11,522 nt of DNA from CALKKN01 sp041571375 (GTDB taxonomy: Bacteria > Pseudomonadota > Gammaproteobacteria > Xanthomonadales > SZUA-36), in NCBI GenBank assembly GCA_041571375.1, contig JBFFUJ010000053.1, positions 1 through 11,522 of the forward strand, written 5' to 3'. Positions 1 to 8,879 of the stretch are shown here, one piece after another (within the stretch, counting starts at the first letter, position 1; every line of letters begins with the position of its first letter). The translations under genes and the position numbers were made by a program. A model generated the notes under the pieces. It was not told where the DNA came from. It searched no databases and was given only the letters and a program-made list of their open reading frames with translations.

Positions 1-864
1 GCCGGCCGCGCTGCTGGCCGAGTGGTGCGGTGCGCGAAAAGTGCGGACGCGCCAGCGGCTCAGATCCAGCCCCGGCCGGCTGATGGAGGCGACGGCCGCG
101 CTGGCCAGTGCTTCCTGCCGCGTCAGCTGCGGCAGGATACCCGGCAGACGTGAAGCCAGCATGGTCTTGCCCGTGCCGGGCGGCCCGCTGAACAGCAGGT
201 TGTGGCTGCCTGCTGCCGCGACTTCGAGTGCCCTGCGGGCATTCGCCTGTCCGAACACGTCGGCGAGATCCCCGTGCCGGGGCCGCGATCCCGGAGACCG
301 AGCGCGGTCTTCGGTCGGCGCCTGCTTACCGATGCGGGCCGCCTTCAGGGGTTCCTGCCCCTGCAGCCAGGACACGACGGCCGGCAGGCTGGCGGCCCCG
401 TATTGGCAACCCCCTCCCGCCAGTGCCGCTTCCGGGCCATTCGCCCCGGGAACAACCAGATCGTGGCCCGCACGCCGGGCCGCGATCGCCACCGGCAACA
501 CGCCGCTCACTGCGCTCAGCCCCCCTCCGAGGGAAAGCTCGCCGATGAATTCGCACCGCTCCAGTCGCTGCGGATCGAGTTGCGCGGTAGCGGCCAGGAT
601 TCCGAGAGCGATCGGCAGGTCGAAGCGGCTTCCCTCCTTGGGCAGGTCCGCCGGCGCGAGTGAGATCGTGATGTGGCCCGGCGGGAAGGAGAAACCGCAG
701 GTCAGCAGGGCTGCCTTGACGCGGTCCTTGGCCTCGCGCACTGCGGTTTCCGGTAAGCCCACCATGGACAGCCGCGGCAGTCCGCCACCGGCGTGCACCT
801 CGACGGTCACCAGCGGGGCGTCCACGCCGATGCTCGCGCGGCTGAATACCCGGGCGAGGTTCAT
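1..864 (-). CDS. comM: YifB/ComM-family Mg-chelatase-like AAA+ ATPase (N-terminal part, truncated by window edge)
   Basis: Reading right to left from ATG at 864-862, the frame stays open for 288 codons to the edge, so the C-terminal part is missing. The family is about 500 residues. ComM is a hexameric helicase that promotes branch migration during natural transformation; YifB is the same family. The translation begins MNLARVFSRASIGVDAP. It contains the lon-protease-like N-terminal fold (about residues 5-165, with LSMVGLPETAVREAKDRVK at 32-50), then a linker and the AAA+ domain. The Walker A motif GPPGTGKT is at 227-234, and the family signature FRAPHHSAS is at 277-285. The start is well fixed: the codon just before ATG is an in-frame TAA, and the residues match the usual N-terminus. 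No strong Shine-Dalgarno is visible. It lies 78 nt downstream of ubiK on the same strand. Identity is near certain; a role in transformation is inferred from the family. Confidence 0.95.
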   Translation of the reverse strand, partial: MNLARVFSRASIGVDAPLVTVEVHAGGGLPRLSMVGLPETAVREAKDRVKAALLTCGFSFPPGHITISLAPADLPKEGSRFDLPIALGILAATAQLDPQRLERCEFIGELSLGGGLSAVSGVLPVAIAARRAGHDLVVPGANGPEAALAGGGCQYGAASLPAVVSWLQGQEPLKAARIGKQAPTEDRARSPGSRPRHGDLADVFGQANARRALEVAAAGSHNLLFSGPPGTGKTMLASRLPGILPQLTRQEALASAAVASISRPGLDLSRWRVRTFRAPHHSASSAAG

Positions 865-942
865 TTACGGGATAGTGAGGCGGTGTGCCGTGGCAGGATG
901 CGGGCGATCCCCGCTGTGGCGCGTGGGAAAACGGCGCCTGTT

Positions 943-1182
943 TCAGTCGGACTGCAGTTCGTCCAGCCGGCTCTCCAGGTCGGCGAGTTTCGCTCGCGCC
1001 TCCTCGAGCAGCTGCATGCTGGATTCGAATTCCTCCCTCGTGACGAGGTTCATACGCTCAAACGCGGTAGTCAGAACAGCGCGAAAACGGCGCTCGAATT
1101 CCTCCCGGGTCTGATTCAGGCCGGGCGGCAGCGTTTCACTCAGCTTGCGGGTCAGTTCGTCGATCGATTTGAGGTCGAGCAT
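943..1182 (-). CDS. ubiK: Ubiquinone biosynthesis accessory factor UbiK (YqiC/BMFP family)
   Basis: A 79-residue protein starting MLDLKSIDELTRKLSETLP at ATG 1182-1180. In the family, UbiK binds UbiJ and helps the soluble Ubi complex make ubiquinone under aerobic conditions; earlier names are YqiC and BMFP protein. The N-terminal half is amphipathic and helical, with NQTREEFERRFRAVL at about 23-37. The C-terminal part (about 48-79) is a charged coiled coil, LLEEARAKLADLESRLDEL, expected to drive trimerisation and membrane contact. Its length matches the family (about 80-100 residues). A weak GGGGTG lies 7 nt before the start. It diverges from the P-II gene, with 91 nt between start codons, and lies upstream of comM in the same direction. 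I recall the same comM-yqiC-glnK neighbourhood in Pseudomonas. No ubiJ is visible nearby. Confidence 0.92.
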   Translation of the reverse strand: MLDLKSIDELTRKLSETLPPGLNQTREEFERRFRAVLTTAFERMNLVTREEFESSMQLLEEARAKLADLESRLDELQSD

Positions 1183-1273
1183 GTCTACGCACCCCGGCGA
1201 TTTCGCTCATGGCTTGCGGCTTGATTATGCTCGTTTTAAAGTCCGGTGATCTACCCCAGGACAGGAATTGCCC
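1183..1273. promoter_or_regulatory. Divergent ubiK / P-II gene control region
   Basis: These 91 bases separate two divergent start codons, so they should hold both promoters. On the minus strand CATAAT (1229-1224) is a 5/6 match to a sigma70 -10 about 40 nt before the ubiK ATG, but no good -35 lies 16-18 nt upstream. On the plus strand TGGCTTGCGGCTTGAT (1210-1225) resembles a sigma54 -24/-12 element (TGGC and TTG in register), but the normally invariant GC of the -12 box reads GA. Shifting by seven bases gives GG and GC with a 9-nt instead of 10-nt gap. I found no NtrC-site palindrome. A Shine-Dalgarno-like CAGGACAGGAA (1259-1269) lies just before the P-II ATG. The promoter assignments are tentative. 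Confidence 0.3.
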
Positions 1274-1612
1274 ATGAAAATGATCACCGCGATCATCAAG
1301 CCATTCAAACTCGACGACGTGCGGGACGCGATTGCAGAGGTCGGAATCCAGGGCATGACGGTAACGGAAGTTCGCGGTTTCGGTCGTCAGAAGGGCCATA
1401 CCGAGCTTTATCGGGGCGCCGAGTACGTGGTGGACTTTCTACCCAAGCTGAAGCTCGAGGTGGCCGTCCCGGACGACCGCGTAGAGGCGGTTGTCGAGGC
1501 CATAGCAGATTCCGCGGCGTCGGGACGAATCGGAGACGGCAAGATCTTCGTGCACAGCCTGGATCAGGCCATCCGGATCCGAACCGGTGAAGAGGGCGAC
1601 CAGGCGCTCTGA
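1274..1612 (+). CDS. glnK: Nitrogen regulatory protein P-II (GlnK/GlnB family)
   Basis: A 112-residue P-II signal protein, exactly the family length. P-II trimers sense 2-oxoglutarate and ATP/ADP and control glutamine synthetase adenylylation, NtrB/NtrC and, for GlnK, the AmtB ammonium channel. The T-loop is intact: FGRQKGHTELYRGAEY ends at Tyr51, the residue uridylylated by GlnD. Gln39 and Lys58 (2-oxoglutarate site) and the B-loop GRIGDGKIFV (84-93) are present. I chose ATG 1274 over TTG 1268 because MKMITAIIKPFKLDD matches the canonical N-terminus and AGGACAGGAA sits at suitable spacing. Residue 54 is Asp, as in E. coli GlnB and, as I recall, also Pseudomonas GlnK, so sequence alone does not separate glnB from glnK. 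The glnK name rests on the ubiK/comM neighbourhood. The usual partner amtB is not next to it; the following gene is unrelated. Confidence 0.95.
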   Translation: MKMITAIIKPFKLDDVRDAIAEVGIQGMTVTEVRGFGRQKGHTELYRGAEYVVDFLPKLKLEVAVPDDRVEAVVEAIADSAASGRIGDGKIFVHSLDQAIRIRTGEEGDQAL

Positions 1613-1719
1613 CCACCCCCGTCGCGGGAATTTTTGCCGCCCGCGAAACTAATTGCGGCTTTGAGACGTCTATTTACTAACACGGCAGGGGAGAACCACG
1701 GGGCGCGCCCGGCTTGATC
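1613..1719 (+). other. Intergenic stretch with a 7-bp stem-loop after the P-II gene
   Basis: A perfect inverted repeat TCGCGGG (1622-1628) / CCCGCGA (1640-1646), with an 11-nt loop, lies 10 nt after the P-II stop codon. The T-run (1631-1635) is in the loop and not after the stem, so this is not a classical Rho-independent terminator. It could be an mRNA-stabilising hairpin or a weak terminator. The remainder (1647-1719) must hold the leader of the next gene. I see only weak promoter matches, such as TTGCGG (1653-1658) with TACTAA (1675-1680) at 16-nt spacing. GGGGAG (1689-1693 region) is too far from the ATG at 1720 to act as a normal ribosome binding site. Confidence 0.3.
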
Positions 1720-3909
1720 ATGACTGAACGGCTATCCTTTCTCTCGGCTACCTGGGCCGAACTCAACCGTCGCAAGGTGCTGCGCACCGTCGGCGGTTAC
1801 GCGGTGGGCGTCTTCGTTCTGCTGCAGCTGATGGACGCCGCCTTCGAACCGTTACGGTTACCCGACTGGTTGCCCACACTGGTGGTGGTGCTCCTCATCC
1901 TCGGGTTTCCGCTGGTGTTCCTGCTCGCATGGCATCTGGAAGTGCGTGCCGACGGCATCCACCGAACGACCGGCGAAGGACTCCTGTCGCGCTCACAGAG
2001 CGCTGTTCTGTTCAGCCTGATGCTGCTGGCCACGGCCGGATTGTCAGCGGTTTTCTACGACTACTACTCGGGCGTCTTCGACGGATCCGGCAGTACCGCG
2101 CCGGATATGGGACGGAATTTTTCTGCGCCCCAGAACTCGATTGCAGTGCTGCCGTTCGCGGATCTCTCGCCGGGTAGCGACCAGGGACACATGGCGGACG
2201 GAATTGCCGAGGAAATCCTCAACCTGCTGGCCCAGGTCGACGGGCTCCGGGTGGCCGCTCGGACGTCGTCTTTCGCTTTTCGCGACAGCGTGGAGGACAT
2301 ACGCAAGATCGGTCGCGTGCTCAACGTCAGGACGATTCTGGAAGGCAGCGTGCGCACCTCCGGTGACCGCATCCGGCTTACGGCTCAGCTGATCAATGTC
2401 GAAGACGGCTACCACATCTGGTCGAATTTCTACGACCGCGAGATGGATGACGTCTTCGAGATTCAGGACGAGGTCGCCAGCAACATCGCCGATGCTCTGG
2501 TGGAGTCCTTCGAGGGCCTGCAGACCAAACCGGCGGCGCGCACCGACAGCGTGGCCGCGGCCCAGGCGTACCGCACCGGTCGGTTGCACTGGTGGCGGCG
2601 CACTCCGACCGAACTGCAGAAAGCCATCGAGACGTTTGCGAACGCGCTCGAGCACGACGCCCGGTTCGCGCCCGCATACGCCGCCATGGCCGACAGCTGG
2701 CTGCTCCTGTCACTCTATGGCAATGTCACCACGGTCAAGGCGATCGAGAAGGCCCAGGCCATGATCGACAAGGCGCTGGCCATCGACCCCGAATCGGCCG
2801 AAGCGTTCGGTGCGCTGGGGCTGGCCCGGTGGCAGATCGGCCAGCTCGATGCTGCCGAGTCTGCCCTGCGCCACGCCATGGATCTCAACGAGGACTATAT
2901 TCCGGCCCAGCTCTGGCTGGCGGGCGTCCTGGGAGAGGAGGGTCGCTTCCCGGAGGAGCATCTCGTTCTGAAAAATGCGATGAACCGCGACCCGCTGAAT
3001 GAACTGCTGCTCGTGAATCACGCGGCCAACCTGTCCATACGGGGGGAGTGGGCGAGCGGCAAGGAGGTGATTCGCGAAGTGCTGGACCTGCACCCGGATT
3101 CCACCATGCTGCTGCGGACGCTCGCCAAGCTCGAGTTGTGGAACGGCAACCTGGTCGAAGGCTGGAAGTGGGCCCGGAAGGCGTATGATCTCGAGCCCAA
3201 CAACCCGGAGGAAATAGCCGCCCTGGCGCGCACGTGGTTGATCCTGGGCGACCCCGAGCGGGCCGACGGGCTGATCCGGGAGGGATTGAGAACCTCGGGA
3301 CAGAATGCCACCCTGCTGAACGAGCACTGGATGACGCTGGTGGTAGCGCGCCGCTACGAGGAGGCCGAAGCGCTGGTCAAGGAGACGAAAAAGCAGTCCG
3401 GCGCGGACTTGCCGCCAACACTGGAGCGGCATTTCAATTTCCAGCTCGGAATGATCGCGCTGATTCAGGAGCAATACCCCCGGGCCCACCGGTTGCTGCT
3501 GGCAGCCGTCAATGAGGAGGACCAGTTGGCCTACAGCGGTGACGACGTGTGGGTCTTGACCCTGGCGGCGCTCGCTGCCGAGCGGGTCGGTGAAGCGGAG
3601 CAGGCCGCTGAGCTCCTCGACAATGCGGAGCGCAGGATGCGGCGCGGTCGATTGAACGGTGTGGACGATCCCGGAATCGTCTACAACGAGGCGGTCCTGC
3701 TGGCAATGCGCGACGAGCCAGCCAGAGCCCTGTTTAAGCTCCAGGAGGCCTACGACAAGGGTTTTCGCGAGGCGTGGGCGCTGGAGATCGACGGCCGCCT
3801 GGGGCCACTGCGGGACAGTCCGGAATTCATCGCGCTGAAACACCGCATACAGGATGACCTCGCGGCCGCGCGCCTGGAGATCGAGTCCCTGCTGCTAGCG
3901 GTTCTCTGA
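1720..3909 (+). CDS. Membrane-anchored FlgO/TolB-N-like domain protein with C-terminal TPR region, function unknown
   Basis: A 729-residue protein whose specific role I do not recognise. The N-terminus has a short basic segment (ELNRRKVLR, 14-22) followed by predicted membrane helices at about 24-42, 52-72 and 95-113. By the positive-inside rule the rest would be periplasmic. Residues 139-262 (IAVLPFADLSPGSDQGHMADGIAEEI, shown as start only: IAVLPFADLS) form the FlgO/TolB-N-like domain seen in CadC-like and adenylate-cyclase-like proteins. It includes a GIAEEILNLL helix, an ILEGSVR strand (207-212) and AQLINVEDGYHIWS (222-235). From about 295 to 700 there are degenerate TPR-like helical repeats, e.g. 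KAIETFANALEHDARFAPAY and MIDKALAIDPESAEAFGALG. No DNA-binding, kinase or cyclase domain is present. ATG 1720 is preferred to TTG 1714, though no good ribosome binding site supports either. It lies 107 nt after the P-II gene, and its stop abuts the recG stop. It is probably a sensory or scaffold protein; this is inference. Confidence 0.85.
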   Translation: MTERLSFLSATWAELNRRKVLRTVGGYAVGVFVLLQLMDAAFEPLRLPDWLPTLVVVLLILGFPLVFLLAWHLEVRADGIHRTTGEGLLSRSQSAVLFSLMLLATAGLSAVFYDYYSGVFDGSGSTAPDMGRNFSAPQNSIAVLPFADLSPGSDQGHMADGIAEEILNLLAQVDGLRVAARTSSFAFRDSVEDIRKIGRVLNVRTILEGSVRTSGDRIRLTAQLINVEDGYHIWSNFYDREMDDVFEIQDEVASNIADALVESFEGLQTKPAARTDSVAAAQAYRTGRLHWWRRTPTELQKAIETFANALEHDARFAPAYAAMADSWLLLSLYGNVTTVKAIEKAQAMIDKALAIDPESAEAFGALGLARWQIGQLDAAESALRHAMDLNEDYIPAQLWLAGVLGEEGRFPEEHLVLKNAMNRDPLNELLLVNHAANLSIRGEWASGKEVIREVLDLHPDSTMLLRTLAKLELWNGNLVEGWKWARKAYDLEPNNPEEIAALARTWLILGDPERADGLIREGLRTSGQNATLLNEHWMTLVVARRYEEAEALVKETKKQSGADLPPTLERHFNFQLGMIALIQEQYPRAHRLLLAAVNEEDQLAYSGDDVWVLTLAALAAERVGEAEQAAELLDNAERRMRRGRLNGVDDPGIVYNEAVLLAMRDEPARALFKLQEAYDKGFREAWALEIDGRLGPLRDSPEFIALKHRIQDDLAAARLEIESLLLAVL

Positions 3910-5968
<2,059 letters not shown>

Positions 5969-5979
<11 letters not shown>

Positions 5980-6349
5980 GAATGGCTTCCACTTCCACCG
6001 CAGCGCCCAGCGGCAACCCCGCGACTTCAATCGTGGCGCGGGCCGGGTAGGGTGGGGTGAAGACGTCCGCCATGATCTCGTTGATCGTGGCGAATTGTCC
6101 CAGGTCGGTCAGGTAAATGACCAGCTTGACGATGCCGTGCAGATCGCCGCCGGCCGCCTGGCAGACGGCTGTCAGGTTGGCAAACACCTGGCGCGCCTGT
6201 GCCCCGACGTCCTCGCTGACGAGTTTGCCGGTGGCCGGGTCGAGAGCGATCTGGCCGGAGAGAAAAACAAGGTTTCCGTACCGGACAGCCTGGGAATATG
6301 GCCCGACGGCCCCGGGCGCCGAGGCGGTCTCGATGATTTCTTTGCTCAT
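5969..6349 (-). CDS. ridA: RidA family reactive intermediate/imine deaminase (YjgF/YER057c/UK114)
   Basis: A 126-residue protein (family about 128) that hydrolyses the reactive enamine/imine intermediates released by pyridoxal-phosphate enzymes such as threonine dehydratase. It forms a trimer with active sites between subunits. Visible signatures are APGAVGPYSQAV (11-22), the FLSGQIALDP strand region (29-38), and the catalytic arginine in PPYPARATIEVAGLP (R104, equivalent to R105 of E. coli RidA). A glutamate near the C-terminus (AVEVEAILGL) is also present. The start ATG 6349-6347 has GAGGA 6 nt upstream. It follows spoT by 18 nt and overlaps recG by 11 nt, so it is almost surely cotranscribed. 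The spoT-ridA order is known in Pseudomonas; E. coli has trmH between spoT and recG instead. Confidence 0.96.
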
Positions 6350-6367
6350 GATGCGTCCTCCGTCAGT

Positions 6368-8515
6368 TCAGCCCGCGCGGCTGACGCGCAGTACGTTGGC
6401 ATTCCGCCTGAGTCGGCGGAGCACTCTGGCCATGTGGTCCCGATCCCGCACACTCAGGGTGAATAGCAGGGTCGCGGTCTCGGGGTTGGCTTCCGGCTGG
6501 GCCACGCGTTCGATGTTGCTGCCGGCCTCTCCGATGCTGGTGGATATGCTGGCCAGCACGCCCGGTGTATTGCGCGCGATGATGCGCATGGCCACCGGGA
6601 ACATGCCCTTGGTGATCGGCGCCCAGCTGACATCGACGCAGCGGTCCGGGTGCTTGCGGAATTCCCGCACATTACTGCACTGCACCCGATGCACCACCAG
6701 ACCTTTATCGGTCGACACGTAAGCCATGATCTTGTCCCCGGGTACGGGCAGACAGCAGGCGCCGAAGCTCAGGGCGCTGCCCTCTGACCCTGCGATGGTT
6801 ATCGCCTCACCCGCGTCTGCCAGGCCCAGCCCCTTGTCGGTCTCGGGCGCCAGTTTCGCGGCCACCAGGCTGGCCAGCGTATTGCCCAGGGCCAGATCGT
6901 TGAACAGATCTTCCTGGCGCCTGAAATGGTTTTCCTTCAGGTATAGGCGCCAGGTTCCTTCCGGTACCTGCTCGATCGAACTGCCGCGGTCATTGAGCGC
7001 CCTTTCCAGCAGCTGCATGCCAAGTGCCACGGTGTCCTCCTGACGCAGGCTCTTTAGGTAGTGACGAATGGCTGTCCGGGCTCGCGCGGTCGCGGCGAAT
7101 TCCAGCCACTGCGGCTGGGGCTGGACGCTGGGGTCAGTGACGATTTTTACGGTCTGACCATTGGCCAGACGAGTTGACAGCGGGACCTCGGCGTTGTCCA
7201 CCAGGGCTTTCGCCGTGTGGTTGCCGACATCCGTGTGGATCGCGTAGGCAAAGTCCAGTGCGGTGGCGTTCTGGCGCAGGTCGATGATCTTGCCCTTGGG
7301 GGTGAAGACGAAGATCTCGTCCGGAAACAGGTCGGACTTGGCATGGTCGAGAAACTCGAGCGAGTCGGCCGTGTGGCGTTGCACGTCCATCAACCGCATC
7401 AACCATTCGCGCGCGCGGACTTCGGCGGTTCCCGCGGTTGCCTCGCCCGCTGCCGCGTCCGCCTTGTTCTGCCAGTGCGCGGCAGCGCCCTTGCTCGCCA
7501 TCAGGTCCATATCCTCGGTGCGGATCTGAATTTCGATGGGAAGGCCGAAGGGGCTGTTGAGAATCGTATGCAGAGACTGGTAGCCGTTGGCCTTGGGCAG
7601 CGCGATGTAGTCCTTGAACCGGCCGGGCTTGGGCGGGTAGAGGGTGTGCACGGCACCGAGGGCCAGGTAACACTGCGCCTCGGTGCGCGTGATGATTCGG
7701 AACGCAAAGAAGTCGGTCACCTCGCGGAAGGACAGATCCTTGTCCAGCATTTTCTGATAGATGCTGTAGGGCGACTTCTGGCGACCCTTGATCCGGCAGG
7801 GCACCCCCGCTTCCGCCATCCTCGACCGGAGCACGTTGAGGATCGTGCTGACCACTTCCTGCCGATTGCCGGTCGTCGCCTCGAGGTGTTTCGTGATCGT
7901 GCGGTGCCGCCACGGATAGAGATTGGCGAAACCCATGTCCTCCAGTTCGTGCTTCATGCTGTTCATGCCGAGCCGGTCGGCGATAGGCGCGTAGATATCG
8001 AGCGTTTCACGCGCGATGCGCCGACGCGATACCGCCGTCATGCTGCTCAGGGTTCGCATGTTGTGCAGTCGATCCGCCAGCTTGATGAAAATCACGCGCA
8101 GGTCGAGCGACATCGCCAGCATGAGTTTGCGAAAACTCTCGGCGTCGGCCTGCATGCGCGTACGGAACTTCATCTTGTCCAGCTTGGTGACGCCTTCGAC
8201 CAGGTCGGCAATTTCCTCGCCGAAGCCGGCGCGGATCTCATCCCAGGTCAACGGGGTGTCTTCGATCGTATCGTGCAGGATCGCGGCCGCGATGCTCTCG
8301 TGATCCATGCGCATGTTGGCGAGGATCTGAGCCACCGCAACCGGGTGGAGTATGTACGGTTCGCCGGTCTTGCGCGTCTGCCCACGATGAGCGGCTTCGC
8401 CGGTCTCGTAGGCCTTGAGGATCAGGGCGACCCGGTCGGGTTCCAGATAGGTGTTGAGCAGATCCCTGAGCTTCAGGACAGCATCCGGATACTCCGTGAC
8501 GGCTTGCATCGGCAT
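6368..8515 (-). CDS. spoT: Bifunctional (p)ppGpp synthase/hydrolase SpoT
   Basis: Controls the stringent response by making and degrading (p)ppGpp. From ATG 8515 it has 715 residues (E. coli SpoT 702). The hydrolase HD domain is intact: YILHP (H57), HD at 81-82 in AAAILHDTIEDT, and KLADRLHNMRT 145-155. The synthetase domain has REVTDFFAFR (264-273), the RFKD motif (299-302) expected of bifunctional rather than RelA-type enzymes, YQSLHT (312-317) and IEIQIRTEDMD. The TGS domain is at about 398-460 and the conserved-cysteine region has C587, C588, H609 and C613. The C-terminal ACT domain is at about 640-711. An upstream TTG (8605) lies inside rpoZ and would add an unusual basic tail. ATG 8509 is also possible and has GGAA 8 nt before it. 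It follows rpoZ by 34 nt. No second RelA-type gene is in the window. Confidence 0.96.
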   Translation of the reverse strand: MPMQAVTEYPDAVLKLRDLLNTYLEPDRVALILKAYETGEAAHRGQTRKTGEPYILHPVAVAQILANMRMDHESIAAAILHDTIEDTPLTWDEIRAGFGEEIADLVEGVTKLDKMKFRTRMQADAESFRKLMLAMSLDLRVIFIKLADRLHNMRTLSSMTAVSRRRIARETLDIYAPIADRLGMNSMKHELEDMGFANLYPWRHRTITKHLEATTGNRQEVVSTILNVLRSRMAEAGVPCRIKGRQKSPYSIYQKMLDKDLSFREVTDFFAFRIITRTEAQCYLALGAVHTLYPPKPGRFKDYIALPKANGYQSLHTILNSPFGLPIEIQIRTEDMDLMASKGAAAHWQNKADAAAGEATAGTAEVRAREWLMRLMDVQRHTADSLEFLDHAKSDLFPDEIFVFTPKGKIIDLRQNATALDFAYAIHTDVGNHTAKALVDNAEVPLSTRLANGQTVKIVTDPSVQPQPQWLEFAATARARTAIRHYLKSLRQEDTVALGMQLLERALNDRGSSIEQVPEGTWRLYLKENHFRRQEDLFNDLALGNTLASLVAAKLAPETDKGLGLADAGEAITIAGSEGSALSFGACCLPVPGDKIMAYVSTDKGLVVHRVQCSNVREFRKHPDRCVDVSWAPITKGMFPVAMRIIARNTPGVLASISTSIGEAGSNIERVAQPEANPETATLLFTLSVRDRDHMARVLRRLRRNANVLRVSRAG

Positions 8516-8549
8516 GGTTCCGGGCCTGTCGATGTCAGGGACTCCGTGG

Positions 8550-8813
8550 TCAGGGTGCGAAGTCTTCTTCCTCGAGGGACGACTCGAACGCTTCGGCGGC
8601 TTCAATCTCGGCCTGGATCACGTCCACGCTCTCGGGGTCAAGCAGGCCTTCGGCGATCTCGCGCAAAGCGATCACCGTCGGTTTGTCGTTCTGCTCTTCA
8701 ACCATGGGCTCGGCGCCATTGGAAATCTGGCGTGCGCGCTTGGTCGCGGTCAAAACCATTTCAAAACGGTTGTCAATCTTCTGCAGGCAGTCTTCTACGG
8801 TAATACGGGCCAT
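8550..8813 (-). CDS. rpoZ: DNA-directed RNA polymerase omega subunit
   Basis: An 87-residue omega subunit (E. coli 91), which chaperones the beta-prime subunit into RNA polymerase and in E. coli contributes to the ppGpp-binding site. The conserved core is clear: MARITVEDCLQKIDNRFEMV (1-20), TKRARQI (24-30) and NDKPTVIALREIAEGL (42-57). The C-terminal tail is strongly acidic (EAFESSLEEEDFAP) as in Pseudomonas-like omega proteins, and unlike the E. coli tail. ATG 8813-8811 is preceded by GGAAAG at 7-nt spacing. It sits between gmk (66 nt upstream) and spoT (34 nt downstream). The gmk-rpoZ-spoT order is conserved in gammaproteobacteria, linking GTP supply, the polymerase and (p)ppGpp metabolism. 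Confidence 0.97.
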   Translation of the reverse strand: MARITVEDCLQKIDNRFEMVLTATKRARQISNGAEPMVEEQNDKPTVIALREIAEGLLDPESVDVIQAEIEAAEAFESSLEEEDFAP

Positions 8814-8879
8814 GGGTGTCTTTCCAAATAATCAGCAATCTGCTTATGGTCCGGGATTCAGATTCCCCGGGTCGAACCG
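8814..8879 (-). promoter_or_regulatory. gmk-rpoZ intergenic leader
   Basis: This is the widest gap inside the minus-strand series (66 nt). It holds the rpoZ ribosome binding site and a small inverted repeat CCGGG (8851-8855) / CCCGG (8866-8870) with a 10-nt loop, not followed by a T-run on either strand. A separate rpoZ-spoT promoter could lie here. The best -10-like element on the minus strand is GATTAT, preceded by TGCT, but it has no credible -35. The call is weak. Confidence 0.2.

Noticed and set aside
41..1114. A 357-codon open frame on the plus strand across comM and ubiK
   Set aside because: It runs antisense through two recognised genes and the gap between them. Its composition is Ser/Arg/Pro rich with no domain.
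2710..3843. A 377-codon open frame on the minus strand opposite the TPR gene
   Set aside because: It is fully antisense to the TPR gene, whose repeats and domain are recognisable. The antisense translation is a low-complexity Leu/Gln/Arg mix with no family resemblance.
7217..8803. A 528-codon open frame on the plus strand opposite spoT and rpoZ
   Set aside because: It is antisense to two certain genes. Its translation is rich in Arg, Gly, His and Val with no recognisable domain, as expected of the complementary frame of GC-rich coding DNA.
8851..8870. Inverted repeat CCGGG/CCCGG between gmk and rpoZ as a terminator
   Set aside because: The stem is only 5 bp and no T-run follows on either strand; downstream rpoZ is expected to be cotranscribed.
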